Shown here: positions 7,874 through 17,680 of the stretch, piece by piece
Numbering within the stretch: position 1 is the first letter of the stretch
How the letters are laid out: every line of letters starts with the position of its first letter
NCBI RefSeq assembly: GCF_010122465.1
Contig: NZ_WLZY01000005.1
Location: 431,010 to 495,009, forward strand
Direction: 5' to 3'
Length of the DNA stretch: 64,000 nucleotides
From: Phytoactinopolyspora mesophila
Lineage (GTDB): Bacteria > Actinomycetota > Actinomycetes > Jiangellales > Jiangellaceae
Made by a program: the position numbers and the translations under genes
The notes under the pieces: generated by a model
What the model saw: the letters and a program-made list of their open reading frames with translations, nothing else
What the model was told of the DNA's origin: nothing
The model's database searches: none

Positions 7874-8755
7874 ATGGACTTTGATCAGGGGATGACGATT
7901 GCGCTGGGCAAGCCAGGGGTCGACGACCTGGACGAGGCGGTGGGCGTGCTGCGTCAGTGGCAGTACGACGGAGCGCCGATGCAACTGCATCCGGGGGATG
8001 TGGGCTGGTACTGGCAGTCAGGGGCGGCGGCAACGGCCGCGGCGCTTCGGACATGGAGCCGGAACGGACAGATTCTCGCCGTCGGACTGCTGGACGGTCC
8101 CACGCTGTTGCGGCTGACGACCACGCCGGAAGGTCAGCGGGACGAGGAGCTGGCGCGGCAGCTGGTCGCGGACGTGACCGAGCCGGAGCGCGGCGTACTT
8201 CCCGAGGGGAAAGTGGCGGTCGAGGCGCCCACGGGTGCGCTGATCCAGGATCTGCTGTCCGAGAGCGGCTGGAAGGTCGACGAGCCGTGGACGCCGCTGA
8301 GCCGCGACCTCTCCGAGCCGGTGGAGGATCCGGGCGTGCGGGTCGAGGTGACCGGGCCGGAGAAGGCACACGAGTTCGCCGCCGTACATCGGTCCGCGTT
8401 CAACGGGAGGTTCACCGAAGAGCGCTGGCGTGCGATGGCGGCAGGACTGCCGTATGCGGACGCCCGGAGCCTCGTGGCGTATGACGGCCAAGGCGACGCG
8501 GTGGCGGCGGTGACAGTGTGGTCGGTTGGTCCGGGGAAGCCCGGGTTGCTCGAGCCGATGGGGGTGCATGCCGATCATCGCCGCCGTGGATATGGCAAGG
8601 CCATCAGTGTCGCCGCGGCGGCCGCACTCCAGGAGCTGGGTTCATCCAGCGCGACCGTTTGCGCCTTGAACTCCCAGCCGGGCGTCGTCGGCACCTATGA
8701 ATCAGCCGGCTTCCGGCCGCTGCCCGAGAGACGGGACCGATACCGCGACGCCTAA
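7874..8755 (+). CDS. GNAT family N-acetyltransferase
   Basis: A 293-residue protein with the acetyl-CoA-binding motif A of the GNAT fold near the C terminus: EPMGVHADHRRRGYGKAISV, where RRGYGK binds the pyrophosphate. The N-terminal half (about residues 1-150) resembles a degenerate second GNAT domain, which is common in actinobacterial two-domain members. The substrate cannot be told. I chose ATG 7874, with GGTGGG just before it; ATG 7892 is an alternative. The open frame reaches back to 7739, but the extra 45 residues are basic and do not look like the family. It is divergent from the PheS-like gene and convergent with the LuxR regulator. Confidence 0.75.
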   Translation: MDFDQGMTIALGKPGVDDLDEAVGVLRQWQYDGAPMQLHPGDVGWYWQSGAAATAAALRTWSRNGQILAVGLLDGPTLLRLTTTPEGQRDEELARQLVADVTEPERGVLPEGKVAVEAPTGALIQDLLSESGWKVDEPWTPLSRDLSEPVEDPGVRVEVTGPEKAHEFAAVHRSAFNGRFTEERWRAMAAGLPYADARSLVAYDGQGDAVAAVTVWSVGPGKPGLLEPMGVHADHRRRGYGKAISVAAAAALQELGSSSATVCALNSQPGVVGTYESAGFRPLPERRDRYRDA

Positions 8756-8831
8756 GTGTGTGCTACACCCCCTGATGGGGAGCAAATCGAACTTGATCAC
8801 CGACATCCGGGGATGAACGGGTGGCTTCGGC

Positions 8832-11800
8832 TTACGAGGTTTCGTCGAGCAGCCCACGCTGGTAGGCGATAGCGACGGCCTCGGTACGGCCGGCGGCGCC
8901 GAGCTTGGCCATCACCCGGGACAGGTGGACACTGACTGTCTTCTCGCTGATGTACAGCTCTTCACCGATCCGGCGATTGGTGTGCCCGCGGGCGACGAGT
9001 TCCAGCACCGAGGTCTCGCGCGGGGTGAGGATCTTCACGGATGTGACGGGTGCCCCGGGTACGGCGATCCGTGCCCTGCGTGCCAGCGAACGGAGCGCGT
9101 CACCCAGGGGTTTGGCGTCGAGGCGGACGGCCACTTTCAAGGCTTCGGCCAGTTCGGTCGCGGCATCGTCCCGCTGCCCGGCCGAGACCAGGACCTCAGC
9201 CAGCCGCCATCGGGCGATGGCTTGCTGGTATACGTCGCCGTAGCCGAAGGCCTCCACGACGTCTCGCCATGGAGCGGGGTCGGAGAAGCCGAGGAGACGA
9301 GCATGTTCGGCCCGGGCACGCAGCAGCCAGGCATGCCCTTCGGGTCCCATGTTGGCCGCGCGGACGTCGCCGTGGACCGCCGTCTGCTCGGCGCGCTCCA
9401 GCAGATGCTCACCGGCGGCCACGGCCTCCTCGATGGTGCCGGGGGCGACAGCTGGACCGAGTGGACGTACGTGGTCGGCATGAGCGGCCAGGGCGAGAGT
9501 GGCCAGGCGGATGCCGCCCATGGGCCATTCTTCGCCGGAGCAGACCCGGATCGCCTTGACCGCGGCTTCGGCTACCTGGACGGCGTCGTCGTACTGCGAC
9601 CTCCAGCTCGCCAGCTCGGCTCCGGCGATCCCGGCCAGCAACGCAATCTGTTCGTTCTCGTTGCGGTACCACTCCGTGCGGAGCTCGTTGAGGCTGCGCT
9701 CAGCCTGCTCGAACTGCCCGCGCCCCACCTGGACGAGGGCTGCGGCGGCCATCAAGAGGCCGGTGACGACGTCGGACACGGGTTCGCCGGGAGGCGCGGC
9801 GGCGTCGGCAGCGGCGTCCCAGTCGCCGCGAGCGTAATGGGTCATGCTGCGCAGCCACCTGATGTTCAGGCCGTATGCACTCCACGTGAGTCCGACGTCG
9901 GCGGCGCGTTGAGCGGCTTCGTCGGCTATCTGAGCAGCCTGCTCCAGTTGCCCTTGGTCGAATCGGCCGAAAATGAGGTTGAATCTGGCCCGGAGTTCGA
10001 CATCCAGCGCTCCGGCCTCGATAGCGCGTTGTTTGGCACGCTCGAGCAAGGAGGCAGCTTCTTCTGAATTTCCGGCGCGGTTCTCGCAGTACGAGAGCGA
10101 GATGAGAGTGTCTGCCTCGACAGAGGCGGCACCGGAAGCGCGGGCGTCGGCGGCGGCCGCTTCGGCCAGCGAACGGCGCTGACTGTTCGACGTGGTCAGC
10201 CGGGCCGACAACGCGAGCACCCACGCCCGTTCGCTGCTGGCCGGACTGTCTTTGATCAGCTCCCAGGCCTCGCTGATGACACGCTCGGCTTCGGTCCAGT
10301 TGCCGTTGGCCAGCAGCGCCTGGGCCAGCTGGCGGCGGACGTCGGCCGACAGGACGGGGTCCTCGCGAGCGTCGGCCAATGGAACGGCGTTGCGCATGAA
10401 TGCCAGTGCGCGTTCGGGCAGCCCGGCCGAACTGGCCGCGTGGGCGGCCTTGCGGGTGAGCTCGAGCTCACCGGTGCCGGCGTGACTCTCGGGATCGTCC
10501 ACGGCGTCCCACAGCTCCAGCGCCCGCTCGGTGTGCTGCAGAGCGAAGCCGATGGCGCCTTTCTTCCACGCTTCCTTCACCGCACGCACGGAGGCGGAGA
10601 GTGCCGTGGGGAGATCGTTGGCGTGCCGGCTGTGGTAAGCGATGGCGGCGGCCATGCCGGGGTCGTCCCGGCCCGCCAGGAGTTCGGCATAAGCCGCATG
10701 CAGCCTGACCCTCTCGCCGGGCAGGAGGTCGGCATAGATCGCTTCGCGCAGCAGGGCGTGCCGGAAGGTGTAGGCGTCTTTCATCCCCGGCACGAGGATG
10801 TTGTGCTGGATCGCTTCACGCAGCGCGGTGTCCAGCTCAGCGGCGCCGAGCTCGACGACGGCGTCCAGTGTCGGGTGGCGGACATGCCATTGGCCGGTGA
10901 CTGATGCGGCGCGAACCACCCGCTGCGCGACCGGGCTGAGTTTCTCGACTCGGGCCAGCAAGACATCGGCCAGCACCGACGGGATACCGTCCGCACCGAA
11001 CGAACTGGCTTCGAGGAGCTCTTCGGCGAAGAACGCGTTTCCTTCGGAACGGGCCGCCACGCTGGTGATGAGTTCTTCAGAGATGCTGTCTTTCGCCAGC
11101 GTGCGGACGAACTCCTCGGCGTCGGCCGGACGGAACGGTTCGAGATCGAGGCGCTCGACGACAGGCAGCCGGACCAGCTCTGCCAGTAATGGCCGGAAAG
11201 GATGGCGGCGATGCAGGTCGTCCGACCGGTAGCTGGCGACGATCAGCAGCCGCTGGTCTCCCAGCCTTGAGAAAAGGAAGGAGAGAAGGTCTCGGGTCGA
11301 GGGATCGCTCCAGTGCAGGTCTTCGATCTGCAGGACGACTACGCCGTGCTGTGTGAGGTCGTTCAGGGCGCCGAGCACCGCGTCGAAGAGCTGAAGCTGA
11401 TCGAAACGCTGGACGTGGGCATGGCCGCTGTCGAGGTCGGGATGAGCCGTGCCGTTGCCGGTGGGTGTCTCCGTGATGGGCCGAGCTGGCTCCCGGGGAA
11501 CCACGCCGGCCAGAGTGGCCAGCTGAGGCCGCCTAGTGATTATCTCCGGTGAGAGAGCGCGAATCTGCTCGGCGATATCGGTGAAGGGGAGGTAAGGGAA
11601 ACTCGCCTCATTGATGTCGACACAACGGCCAACGAGAACCTGCGCGCCGGCCGACCGGGCGACGTCGGCCATCTCGGCAAGTAGGCGGCTCTTCCCCACG
11701 CCGGCTTCACCTGACACGAGAACGGCCCCGGCCGTACCCGAACGGGCACGCTCCAGGGCCGTCCGCAGCTGTTCTACCTCTTTGCTGCGAGCGACGAGCG

Positions 11801-11867
11801 GGAAGTTGGATCCGAGCCTAGGCACGGATCCAATCCTCGCACGTGGCGGCGACAAGGTCGCTGGCAT
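8832..11867 (-). CDS. Large ATP-binding LuxR-type (LAL) transcriptional regulator
   Basis: A 1011-residue signal-transduction ATPase. A P-loop SGEAGVGKS lies at about 52-60 and a Walker B-like VVLQIEDLHWSD at about 175. The long middle (about 400-930) is alpha-helical with TPR-like repeats. The C-terminal HTH starts at about 945 with LTPRETSVLELVARGHTNRR and continues IGEELYISEKTVSVHLSRVM, a clear LuxR DNA-binding domain. This is the MalT/LAL arrangement, in which nucleotide and inducer binding drive oligomerisation. The inducer and target genes are unknown. The start at 11867 lacks a clear ribosome binding site; the GTG opening VPRLGSNFPLV, about 14 codons later and preceded by GAGG, is an alternative. 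Confidence 0.88.
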   Translation of the reverse strand: MPATLSPPRARIGSVPRLGSNFPLVARSKEVEQLRTALERARSGTAGAVLVSGEAGVGKSRLLAEMADVARSAGAQVLVGRCVDINEASFPYLPFTDIAEQIRALSPEIITRRPQLATLAGVVPREPARPITETPTGNGTAHPDLDSGHAHVQRFDQLQLFDAVLGALNDLTQHGVVVLQIEDLHWSDPSTRDLLSFLFSRLGDQRLLIVASYRSDDLHRRHPFRPLLAELVRLPVVERLDLEPFRPADAEEFVRTLAKDSISEELITSVAARSEGNAFFAEELLEASSFGADGIPSVLADVLLARVEKLSPVAQRVVRAASVTGQWHVRHPTLDAVVELGAAELDTALREAIQHNILVPGMKDAYTFRHALLREAIYADLLPGERVRLHAAYAELLAGRDDPGMAAAIAYHSRHANDLPTALSASVRAVKEAWKKGAIGFALQHTERALELWDAVDDPESHAGTGELELTRKAAHAASSAGLPERALAFMRNAVPLADAREDPVLSADVRRQLAQALLANGNWTEAERVISEAWELIKDSPASSERAWVLALSARLTTSNSQRRSLAEAAAADARASGAASVEADTLISLSYCENRAGNSEEAASLLERAKQRAIEAGALDVELRARFNLIFGRFDQGQLEQAAQIADEAAQRAADVGLTWSAYGLNIRWLRSMTHYARGDWDAAADAAAPPGEPVSDVVTGLLMAAAALVQVGRGQFEQAERSLNELRTEWYRNENEQIALLAGIAGAELASWRSQYDDAVQVAEAAVKAIRVCSGEEWPMGGIRLATLALAAHADHVRPLGPAVAPGTIEEAVAAGEHLLERAEQTAVHGDVRAANMGPEGHAWLLRARAEHARLLGFSDPAPWRDVVEAFGYGDVYQQAIARWRLAEVLVSAGQRDDAATELAEALKVAVRLDAKPLGDALRSLARRARIAVPGAPVTSVKILTPRETSVLELVARGHTNRRIGEELYISEKTVSVHLSRVMAKLGAAGRTEAVAIAYQRGLLDETS

Positions 11868-11899
11868 TTCGCCGGTAGCCGAGCGTCCGCACCGACGCG

Positions 11900-12163
11900 C
11901 TAGACCTTGACCCGGCGCCCGCTGTGCTTGGCACGGCGAGGACCGCCGTGGGCGGGTTCTGGCGCACGAGCCGGGAGCGGTTGCGTTTCGGTTGTGGTGT
12001 CGGTGGTCCGCGGTGCGGGCGCCGCGACCGTTCGAGGCGCGGGCACCTCGTCCTTCGACGTCTTGATCGTCGGGCTTGTATAGCGGCGCTTGCGGCCGAA
12101 GCCCCGCATACCCTCTCGGCGGTACGCGACCTCAGCGCTGATGGCTTCGATGCTCAGATACAT
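11900..12163 (-). CDS. Small basic hypothetical protein
   Basis: An 87-residue protein that I do not recognise. It begins MYLSIEAISAEVAYRREGMR, then becomes rich in Arg, Lys, Pro and Ala, and ends HSGRRVKV. It has no membrane segment or cysteine motif. The ATG at 12163 has a GGAGAG site five to six bases upstream, which supports translation. A hairpin lies in its 5' leader (12178-12216). It sits alone between the LuxR regulator and the ABC operon. The basic tail could bind nucleic acid, but this is a guess from composition. Confidence 0.55.
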   Translation of the reverse strand: MYLSIEAISAEVAYRREGMRGFGRKRRYTSPTIKTSKDEVPAPRTVAAPAPRTTDTTTETQPLPARAPEPAHGGPRRAKHSGRRVKV

Positions 12164-12177
12164 TGTCTCTCCAGTCC

Positions 12178-12216
12178 CCGTGACCTTCTCGTCCTGCTAC
12201 AACACGAGAATCACGG
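12178..12216. other. Imperfect hairpin in the leader of the small basic gene
   Basis: CCGTGA-cc-TTCTCGT pairs with ACGAGAA-TCACGG across an 11-base loop, with a small bulge. It lies 15 bases upstream of the start at 12163 and just before its ribosome binding site. Its role is unknown. Confidence 0.35.
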
Positions 12217-12265
12217 TGAGGCCCGGGTGTAGACATCAGCGGTTCACGTACGTTGCGACGCAGAA

Positions 12266-12290
12266 GGCCTTACCCGGAGCGGGTAAGGCC
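12266..12290. terminator. Perfect 10-bp hairpin, probable terminator of the ABC operon
   Basis: GGCCTTACCC and GGGTAAGGCC pair exactly around the loop GGAGC. It lies 89 bases past the end of the minus-strand ABC operon at 12379 and before the small basic gene. No U-tract follows on either strand, as is usual in GC-rich actinobacteria. Confidence 0.65.
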
Positions 12291-12378
12291 CCCGAAATGT
12301 CCGTAAGGGCACCTCAGCCAGGGCCTTAGAGGCCGCGTGCACCCGCCGGGCGTAGGCCGGCCGGTGGGAGGAGGCCGG

Positions 12379-14238
12379 TCAGCGGGTGGGAGACGACCGA
12401 TCGGATGTCCCGGCTGTGGGACCCGGCGTGGCGGTGGCCGTCTGCAGGCGCCACTGGGTGGCCCGTTCGCGCTCGGTCCACAGGTCGGCATAGCGGCCGC
12501 CGGCAGCCAGAAGTTCTTCATGCCGGCCGCGTTCCACCGCCCGTCCTTCGTCGAGGACCACGATCTGATCAGCCGAGCGAATGGTGCTCAGCCGGTGTGC
12601 GACGACGACGAGGGTCCGATCACGGACGAGTTCGGCGAAGGCTCGCTGGACAGCCCGTTCGTTGATGGGATCCAGCGCGGCGGTGACCTCGTCGAGGAGC
12701 ACGATCGGGGCGTCCTTGAGGATGGCCCGGGCGATCGAGATCCGCTGCCGTTCGCCACCGGACAGTGTCGCGCCGCCCTCGCCGACCGGGGTGTCGTAGC
12801 CCTGCGGGAGTGCGGTGATGAACTCATGGGCCTGGGCTTGGCGAGCCGCGGCCTCGACGGCTTCGTCGGTGGCGCTGTTCCGGCCGAAGGCGATGTTGTC
12901 GCGGATGGTGCCCTGGAACAGATAGACGTCTTGGAAGACGACGGTGACGGCGTCGAAGAGTTGTTCCGCGGTCAGGTCGCGCACGTCGACTCCGCCCAGC
13001 CGGACGGCACCGGAGTCGACGTCCCAGAACCGGGAGATGAGCGCCAGCACGGTGCTCTTCCCGGCGCCGGACGGACCGACCAGTGCGGTCATCGTTTTGG
13101 GCGCCACCTCGATGGTGAGGTCCCGGATCACCGGCTCGTCGGGCGTATAGCCGAATGTCACGTCGTCGAGCTGGATGGAGGGACGGCTCACGCCCGCGGC
13201 CGGTGTCCGAGGCTCCGGCTGTGGCTGCAGGTCGTGGACAGCGCCGATCCGGCGCAATGCGGCGTCGGCGAGGCGGGACTGCTCGGCGCTTCCGGCCACC
13301 TCCAGGATAGGGGTGTATACGCGGAGCACCAGGACGAGGAAGATCAGCATGGTCCCGGCATCGAGCCTGCCTCCGGTGTACCAATACCCCAGGGCGGCGA
13401 TGGTGAGCGGGATACCGAGCTGGACCACACCCATGGTCGCCAGAGCCGCGGGCACCAGCTTGACCGCCATCCGGTCGTTGATCCTGCGGAGGTCGTCGAC
13501 GGCGTCGCGGAACCAGTTCACGCGGGCGCCGGTGCGGTCGAATGCCCGGATGACGGCGATGCCCCGTACGTATTCGACGATCCGGCTGTTCGCGGTGGCC
13601 ATCAGGTTGCCACGGGTGAAGGCATGGCGGCCGAAATGACGCGAGATCCACCGAACCAGGGGCACGGCGACGACGACACTCACGGCGACGGCGACCGCCA
13701 TCGGAGCGTCGATGACGAGCAGCCCGGCGAACACGAACGCGGGCATGGACAGCGCGCTGAAATATTGCGGGAGTCCGTGGTGGGCGTATGTGGAGACCGC
13801 CTCCATGTCCGCCGTCAGCGTCGCGGAGACGTCGCCCACCCCACGCTCGTGCACCGTGCCGAGTGGTAGCCGCTGGACGTGGTCGAGCGTCCGGATTCGC
13901 GCCGCGCCGACGGCGTAGAACGTCGACGTCCACACGAGGCGGTTCGAGGCGTAGCTGAAGCAGTACTGACCTGCGACGCCGCCGATGACGACCGCCACAG
14001 CCACGAGGGCCCGCTGGCCGGTGAGCTCCCCCGTGCGGAGGAGCTCGACGACCCACACCAGCATCACGACGGGAACCGCGGCCGACAACGACATGAGGAC
14101 CCGCATGAGGAGCGCTGTGGCGAACGCGCGCCGGTACGGCTCGAACAGCCGCCAGATGGTACGTACGGTGCCGGCGTAGAAGCCGGCTGGAGGCGGGGTA
14201 TCCGCACCGGTCGGATGGGCGGGTGCCGGCATGGTCAT
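12379..14238 (-). CDS. ABC transporter, fused membrane and ATPase domains (YbtP/YbtQ or IrtAB-like)
   Basis: A 619-residue half-transporter: an N-terminal six-helix exporter-type membrane domain (about 25-330), then an ATPase domain with Walker A GPSGAGKST, signature LSGGERQRISIARAI and Walker B IVLLDEVTAALDPINE. Both nucleotide motifs are intact. It overlaps the preceding paralogue (14235-16121) by four bases, so the two should form a heterodimer. In Yersinia YbtPQ and mycobacterial IrtAB, proteins of this fold import metal-siderophore complexes rather than export them. The association here with an Opp-type importer and a Fur-like operator suggests the same. It is the last gene of its operon. 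Confidence 0.8.
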   Translation of the reverse strand: MTMPAPAHPTGADTPPPAGFYAGTVRTIWRLFEPYRRAFATALLMRVLMSLSAAVPVVMLVWVVELLRTGELTGQRALVAVAVVIGGVAGQYCFSYASNRLVWTSTFYAVGAARIRTLDHVQRLPLGTVHERGVGDVSATLTADMEAVSTYAHHGLPQYFSALSMPAFVFAGLLVIDAPMAVAVAVSVVVAVPLVRWISRHFGRHAFTRGNLMATANSRIVEYVRGIAVIRAFDRTGARVNWFRDAVDDLRRINDRMAVKLVPAALATMGVVQLGIPLTIAALGYWYTGGRLDAGTMLIFLVLVLRVYTPILEVAGSAEQSRLADAALRRIGAVHDLQPQPEPRTPAAGVSRPSIQLDDVTFGYTPDEPVIRDLTIEVAPKTMTALVGPSGAGKSTVLALISRFWDVDSGAVRLGGVDVRDLTAEQLFDAVTVVFQDVYLFQGTIRDNIAFGRNSATDEAVEAAARQAQAHEFITALPQGYDTPVGEGGATLSGGERQRISIARAILKDAPIVLLDEVTAALDPINERAVQRAFAELVRDRTLVVVAHRLSTIRSADQIVVLDEGRAVERGRHEELLAAGGRYADLWTERERATQWRLQTATATPGPTAGTSDRSSPTR

Positions 14239-16121
14239 GTGAGTTCCTCCGATGGCGTGGCTGTGCCGCTATCCGGGGACGCGGCGTTCGCCCGGACCGC
14301 ATCACCCAAGGCGATGTCCTCGATCGATTGGAAGGCCGCCCACATCCGGGTGTAGAGGCCTCCCCGGCTGACGAGATCGCCATGCTGGCCGCACTCCACG
14401 ATCCGGCCTTCGTCGACCACCAGGATCTGATCGGCGCCGGCGATCGTGGACAGCCGATGCGCGATCATGATCACTGTGCGATCGCTGATCAGCGCATTGA
14501 TGGCCTCTTGAAGGGCGACCTCGTTCTCCGGATCGACGAAAGCCGTGGCCTCGTCCAGAACCACGATGTCAGTGTGTTTCAGCAGAGTCCGGGCGATGGC
14601 CAGGCGCTGCCGCTGTCCGCCGGACAACCGTGCTCCTTGCGCGCCGATGCGAGTGCGGTAGCCGTCGGGCAACGCACTGATGAACTCGTGGGCGCGGGCC
14701 GAGCGGCAGGCCGTGACGAGTTCGGCTTCGGTGGCGTCCGCCTTGGCGAGCCGGAGGTTGGCCTCGACAGTGTCGTCGAACAGGAACGTGTCTTGGAAGA
14801 CGAACGACACGTGCTCCATCAGCTGGGAGGACGGGATGTCCCGGAGGTCGGCGCCACCAACCCGGACGGCTCCCTCGTCGACATCGAAGAAACGGCAGAT
14901 GAGCTGGCCGACCGTGGTCTTGCCGGCCCCGGAGGGCCCGACAAGGGCGGTGATGGTGCGCGGCTCCGCCCGGAAGCTGACGCGGTCGAGGGTGGGCCGC
15001 CCGGCGCCGGCATGGCGGAAGGACACGTCCTCGAACTCGACCGATGTATCACTCAACTCAGCCGGCTGGTCGGCCTCGGGAAGTACGTCCGCGTCCTTCA
15101 GTTCGTTGACCAGTTCCGCGCCGTAGGTCAGGTGGCTCATGTTCGCGCCGAAGTCGAGCAGTTTCACGACGGGTGCGCCGTAGCCCAGCCCGATGACGAA
15201 GAAGAACAGCAACTCCGCGGTGCCGATCGCGTCGTTCGTCCATAACACCAGCCCGACGGGAACGATAGTGACGATGGTGGCCGAGGTCAGCGTGAAGAAC
15301 GCGGTGTACAAGGGCAGGAATGCCCGGCCCCAGTCAGCCTGGTACTTGGCGGCGGCCTCGATGGCGTCCTTGGTTTCGGTGAACGTGTCGCCGGTCCGGT
15401 TGAACATCCGCACGACCGGCAGTCCACGCACCATTTCGACGATGGACCCGTTCATTCGGGCCATCGATGCCGCGTAGCCGCCCATCAAGGCCTGACTGCT
15501 GGTCATCGCCCGGCCCATGAGGATGACCGCGACGATCAGGCATGCCACGGCAGCCAGGGCCATCCGCCAGTCGACAAGGAACAGCCACGTGGTGGTGGCG
15601 AGCACGACGACGACGGCGGAGACGAGGTCGGGGATGGCATGGCCGAGGAACGACTCAAGGCGTTCCACATCTTCGGAGATGGTCCGCTGGATTTCGCCCG
15701 ACCGCTTGCCGGTGACCCGTCCCAGAGGTACCCGGCCGAGCCGGTCGCCGGACTGGATGCGAAGCCGGTACAGCGTGCCGAACGCCGCGCGATGGGATAC
15801 CAGCATGGCCAGGGCCATGAGGACGTACTGGCTGACGACGAAGGCCAGAGCGGCCAACGCAAGACCGTACATACGCGACCCGCTGACGGAGCCGTCGAGG
15901 ATGTCGCGAATGGCGAGATAGATCACGTAGAAAGGACCGAGCTGGCTCAATGTCCCCAGCGTGGCCAGGACGGCGGATAGCAGGTAGCGCCCGGCGTCGT
16001 CGCGGGCGAACGGAAGCAAGAGCGCGATTCGCGAGCGCAGTGTGCTTTCCGGGGGCGGTGGCGCGGAGGCCGTCTCCTCCGGAGCTTGATCGTGGGTCTG
16101 TTCGGCTGTACCTGTGCTCAT
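14235..16121 (-). CDS. ABC transporter, fused membrane and ATPase domains (IrtAB/YbtPQ-like partner)
   Basis: A 628-residue half-transporter with membrane helices at about 30-345 and an ATPase domain with Walker A GPSGAGKTT, signature LSGGQRQRLAIARTLL and Walker B IVVLDEATAFVDPENE. The Walker B variant DEATAF(A/V)DPE is typical, to my knowledge, of the siderophore-importing YbtP/YbtQ and IrtA/IrtB group. It overlaps its neighbours on both sides by four bases (16118-16121 and 14235-14238). With the following gene it probably makes a heterodimeric inner-membrane transporter for a metal chelate. Export of a peptide or drug cannot be excluded from the sequence alone. Confidence 0.8.
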   Translation of the reverse strand: MSTGTAEQTHDQAPEETASAPPPPESTLRSRIALLLPFARDDAGRYLLSAVLATLGTLSQLGPFYVIYLAIRDILDGSVSGSRMYGLALAALAFVVSQYVLMALAMLVSHRAAFGTLYRLRIQSGDRLGRVPLGRVTGKRSGEIQRTISEDVERLESFLGHAIPDLVSAVVVVLATTTWLFLVDWRMALAAVACLIVAVILMGRAMTSSQALMGGYAASMARMNGSIVEMVRGLPVVRMFNRTGDTFTETKDAIEAAAKYQADWGRAFLPLYTAFFTLTSATIVTIVPVGLVLWTNDAIGTAELLFFFVIGLGYGAPVVKLLDFGANMSHLTYGAELVNELKDADVLPEADQPAELSDTSVEFEDVSFRHAGAGRPTLDRVSFRAEPRTITALVGPSGAGKTTVGQLICRFFDVDEGAVRVGGADLRDIPSSQLMEHVSFVFQDTFLFDDTVEANLRLAKADATEAELVTACRSARAHEFISALPDGYRTRIGAQGARLSGGQRQRLAIARTLLKHTDIVVLDEATAFVDPENEVALQEAINALISDRTVIMIAHRLSTIAGADQILVVDEGRIVECGQHGDLVSRGGLYTRMWAAFQSIEDIALGDAVRANAASPDSGTATPSEELT

Positions 16122-17680
16122 GATTGTGCTCCGAGTGGTGTCGAACTTCTGGCCGAAGGTGCTCTCACCGCGTTGAGCAGTGAAGCGGTCGCGGGGTGCC
16201 GCGGTGCGGTGAAGATGTCGGTGACCGTTCCGTACTCTCGGACCCGGCCGTCGTCGATGACGACGACGCGGTCGCCGATCCGACGCACGAGGTCCATCTC
16301 ATGGGTGATGAACAGCACGGTGAGATCGAGCTCCGCGCGAAGCCGGGCGATGGTCTCCATGACCGAGCCGGCGACGGTCGCGTCCAAGGCCGAGGTGATC
16401 TCGTCGCAGATCAGGACGGTGGGCCGGGCAGCCAACGCGCGAGCGATGACGACCCGCTGGCGTTGGCCACCGGACATCTCGTCCGGGCGTCGCCGGCTCA
16501 GTGCGGCATCGATGCCCACCCGGTCCAGCAGCTCGGTGGCGATGGCAGCCGCAGCGTGGCGAGTCTCGTTGTGCAGCACCCGGATCGGGCGGATCACCGA
16601 TGCTAAGGCGGAACGGCGTGGATGCAGCGCTCCGTACGGGTCCTGCGGGATGAGCTGGACCGCCGCTCGCTGTTCTCGAGTACGGTCGCGGGCAAGCGGG
16701 GCGGCGTCGTCACCGTTCACCTCGATCCGGCCGCCGCTGGGTGGGTGCAGGCCCGCGACCGTGCGAGCCAATGTGCTCTTGCCGGATCCGCTGGTTCCGA
16801 CGATGGCCACACACTCGCCGCGCCGGGCGTCGAAGGAGACACCGTGCAAGGTGGCGCGGGCACCGTAGGCGGCGTGGAGGTTGTCGACCCGCAGTGCCGC
16901 GCCTGGAGGAGCCGAAAGCGTGGCAGCGTCGCGGCCCTGGCGTGGCGTCGAGGGTGCCACGGGCGGTGAGGGTGCGGGGGCGGTCGGCGGTTCTTCCTGG
17001 GCGGCGACATGGCTGCGCGGCTGCGGACCGAGGACGAGCTGCTCGTCGCATCGCTCGGCGAGTACGGGGTCATGGGTGACGACGAGCAACGCGAATCCGA
17101 ACTCGTTGTGCAGCCGGTCGAGCTCGGCCATGATCGCGTGGCTGGTGACGGGATCGAGCCCCGCCGTCGGCTCGTCGAGTACCACGAGACGCGGCCGGCC
17201 GGCCATCGCCCGGGCGAGCGCCACCCGGCGTTGCTGCCCGCCGGACAGCTGACCGGGTAGCCGGCGCTGGAACTCCGGATCGGTGGGCAGCATCGCGGAG
17301 CGCAGGCGCTCGGTGATCTCGTCGTCCGATGGATCGTCGAGAAGCTCGGCGATCTGCCGGGCTACCGGCATCGTGGGTGTGAGCGTCGCGGCCGGATCCT
17401 GTCCCAGCCAGGCCGTGCTCTGCCGTCGTAACCGGCGCCGTGCTTTCTCAGTATGGCTGAAGACGTCGTGCCCGGTGAGCCGCACCGTTCCGGTCACCAG
17501 GCGCAGACCTGGACGCAGGACGCCCAGAGCAGCGAGCGCCAGGGTGGTCTTGCCCGCGCCGGATTGCCCCACCACGGCCAGCCGCACACCAGCTCGCAGA
17601 CGGCACGAGACGTCGGTCAGTACCGGCGTGCCGTCCGCGGCGGTGATCGTCAGCCCATCGACAGCTAGGATCCCGGTCAT
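16118..17680 (-). CDS. Fused double ATPase of an Opp/Dpp/Nik-type ABC importer
   Basis: A 520-residue protein with two complete ABC ATPase domains, corresponding to DppD and DppF joined in one chain. The first has Walker A GQSGAGKTT and signature LSGGQQRRVALARAM. The second has Walker A GTSGSGKST and signature MSGGQRQRVVIARALA. A Pro/Ala-rich linker (about 245-275) separates them. The correct start is ATG 17680 (MTGILAVDGLTITAADG), which overlaps the permease stop by four bases; the frame stays open far upstream but that part is antisense to the permease. It powers the two permeases encoded just before it. Confidence 0.87.
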   Translation of the reverse strand: MTGILAVDGLTITAADGTPVLTDVSCRLRAGVRLAVVGQSGAGKTTLALAALGVLRPGLRLVTGTVRLTGHDVFSHTEKARRRLRRQSTAWLGQDPAATLTPTMPVARQIAELLDDPSDDEITERLRSAMLPTDPEFQRRLPGQLSGGQQRRVALARAMAGRPRLVVLDEPTAGLDPVTSHAIMAELDRLHNEFGFALLVVTHDPVLAERCDEQLVLGPQPRSHVAAQEEPPTAPAPSPPVAPSTPRQGRDAATLSAPPGAALRVDNLHAAYGARATLHGVSFDARRGECVAIVGTSGSGKSTLARTVAGLHPPSGGRIEVNGDDAAPLARDRTREQRAAVQLIPQDPYGALHPRRSALASVIRPIRVLHNETRHAAAAIATELLDRVGIDAALSRRRPDEMSGGQRQRVVIARALAARPTVLICDEITSALDATVAGSVMETIARLRAELDLTVLFITHEMDLVRRIGDRVVVIDDGRVREYGTVTDIFTAPRHPATASLLNAVRAPSARSSTPLGAQS

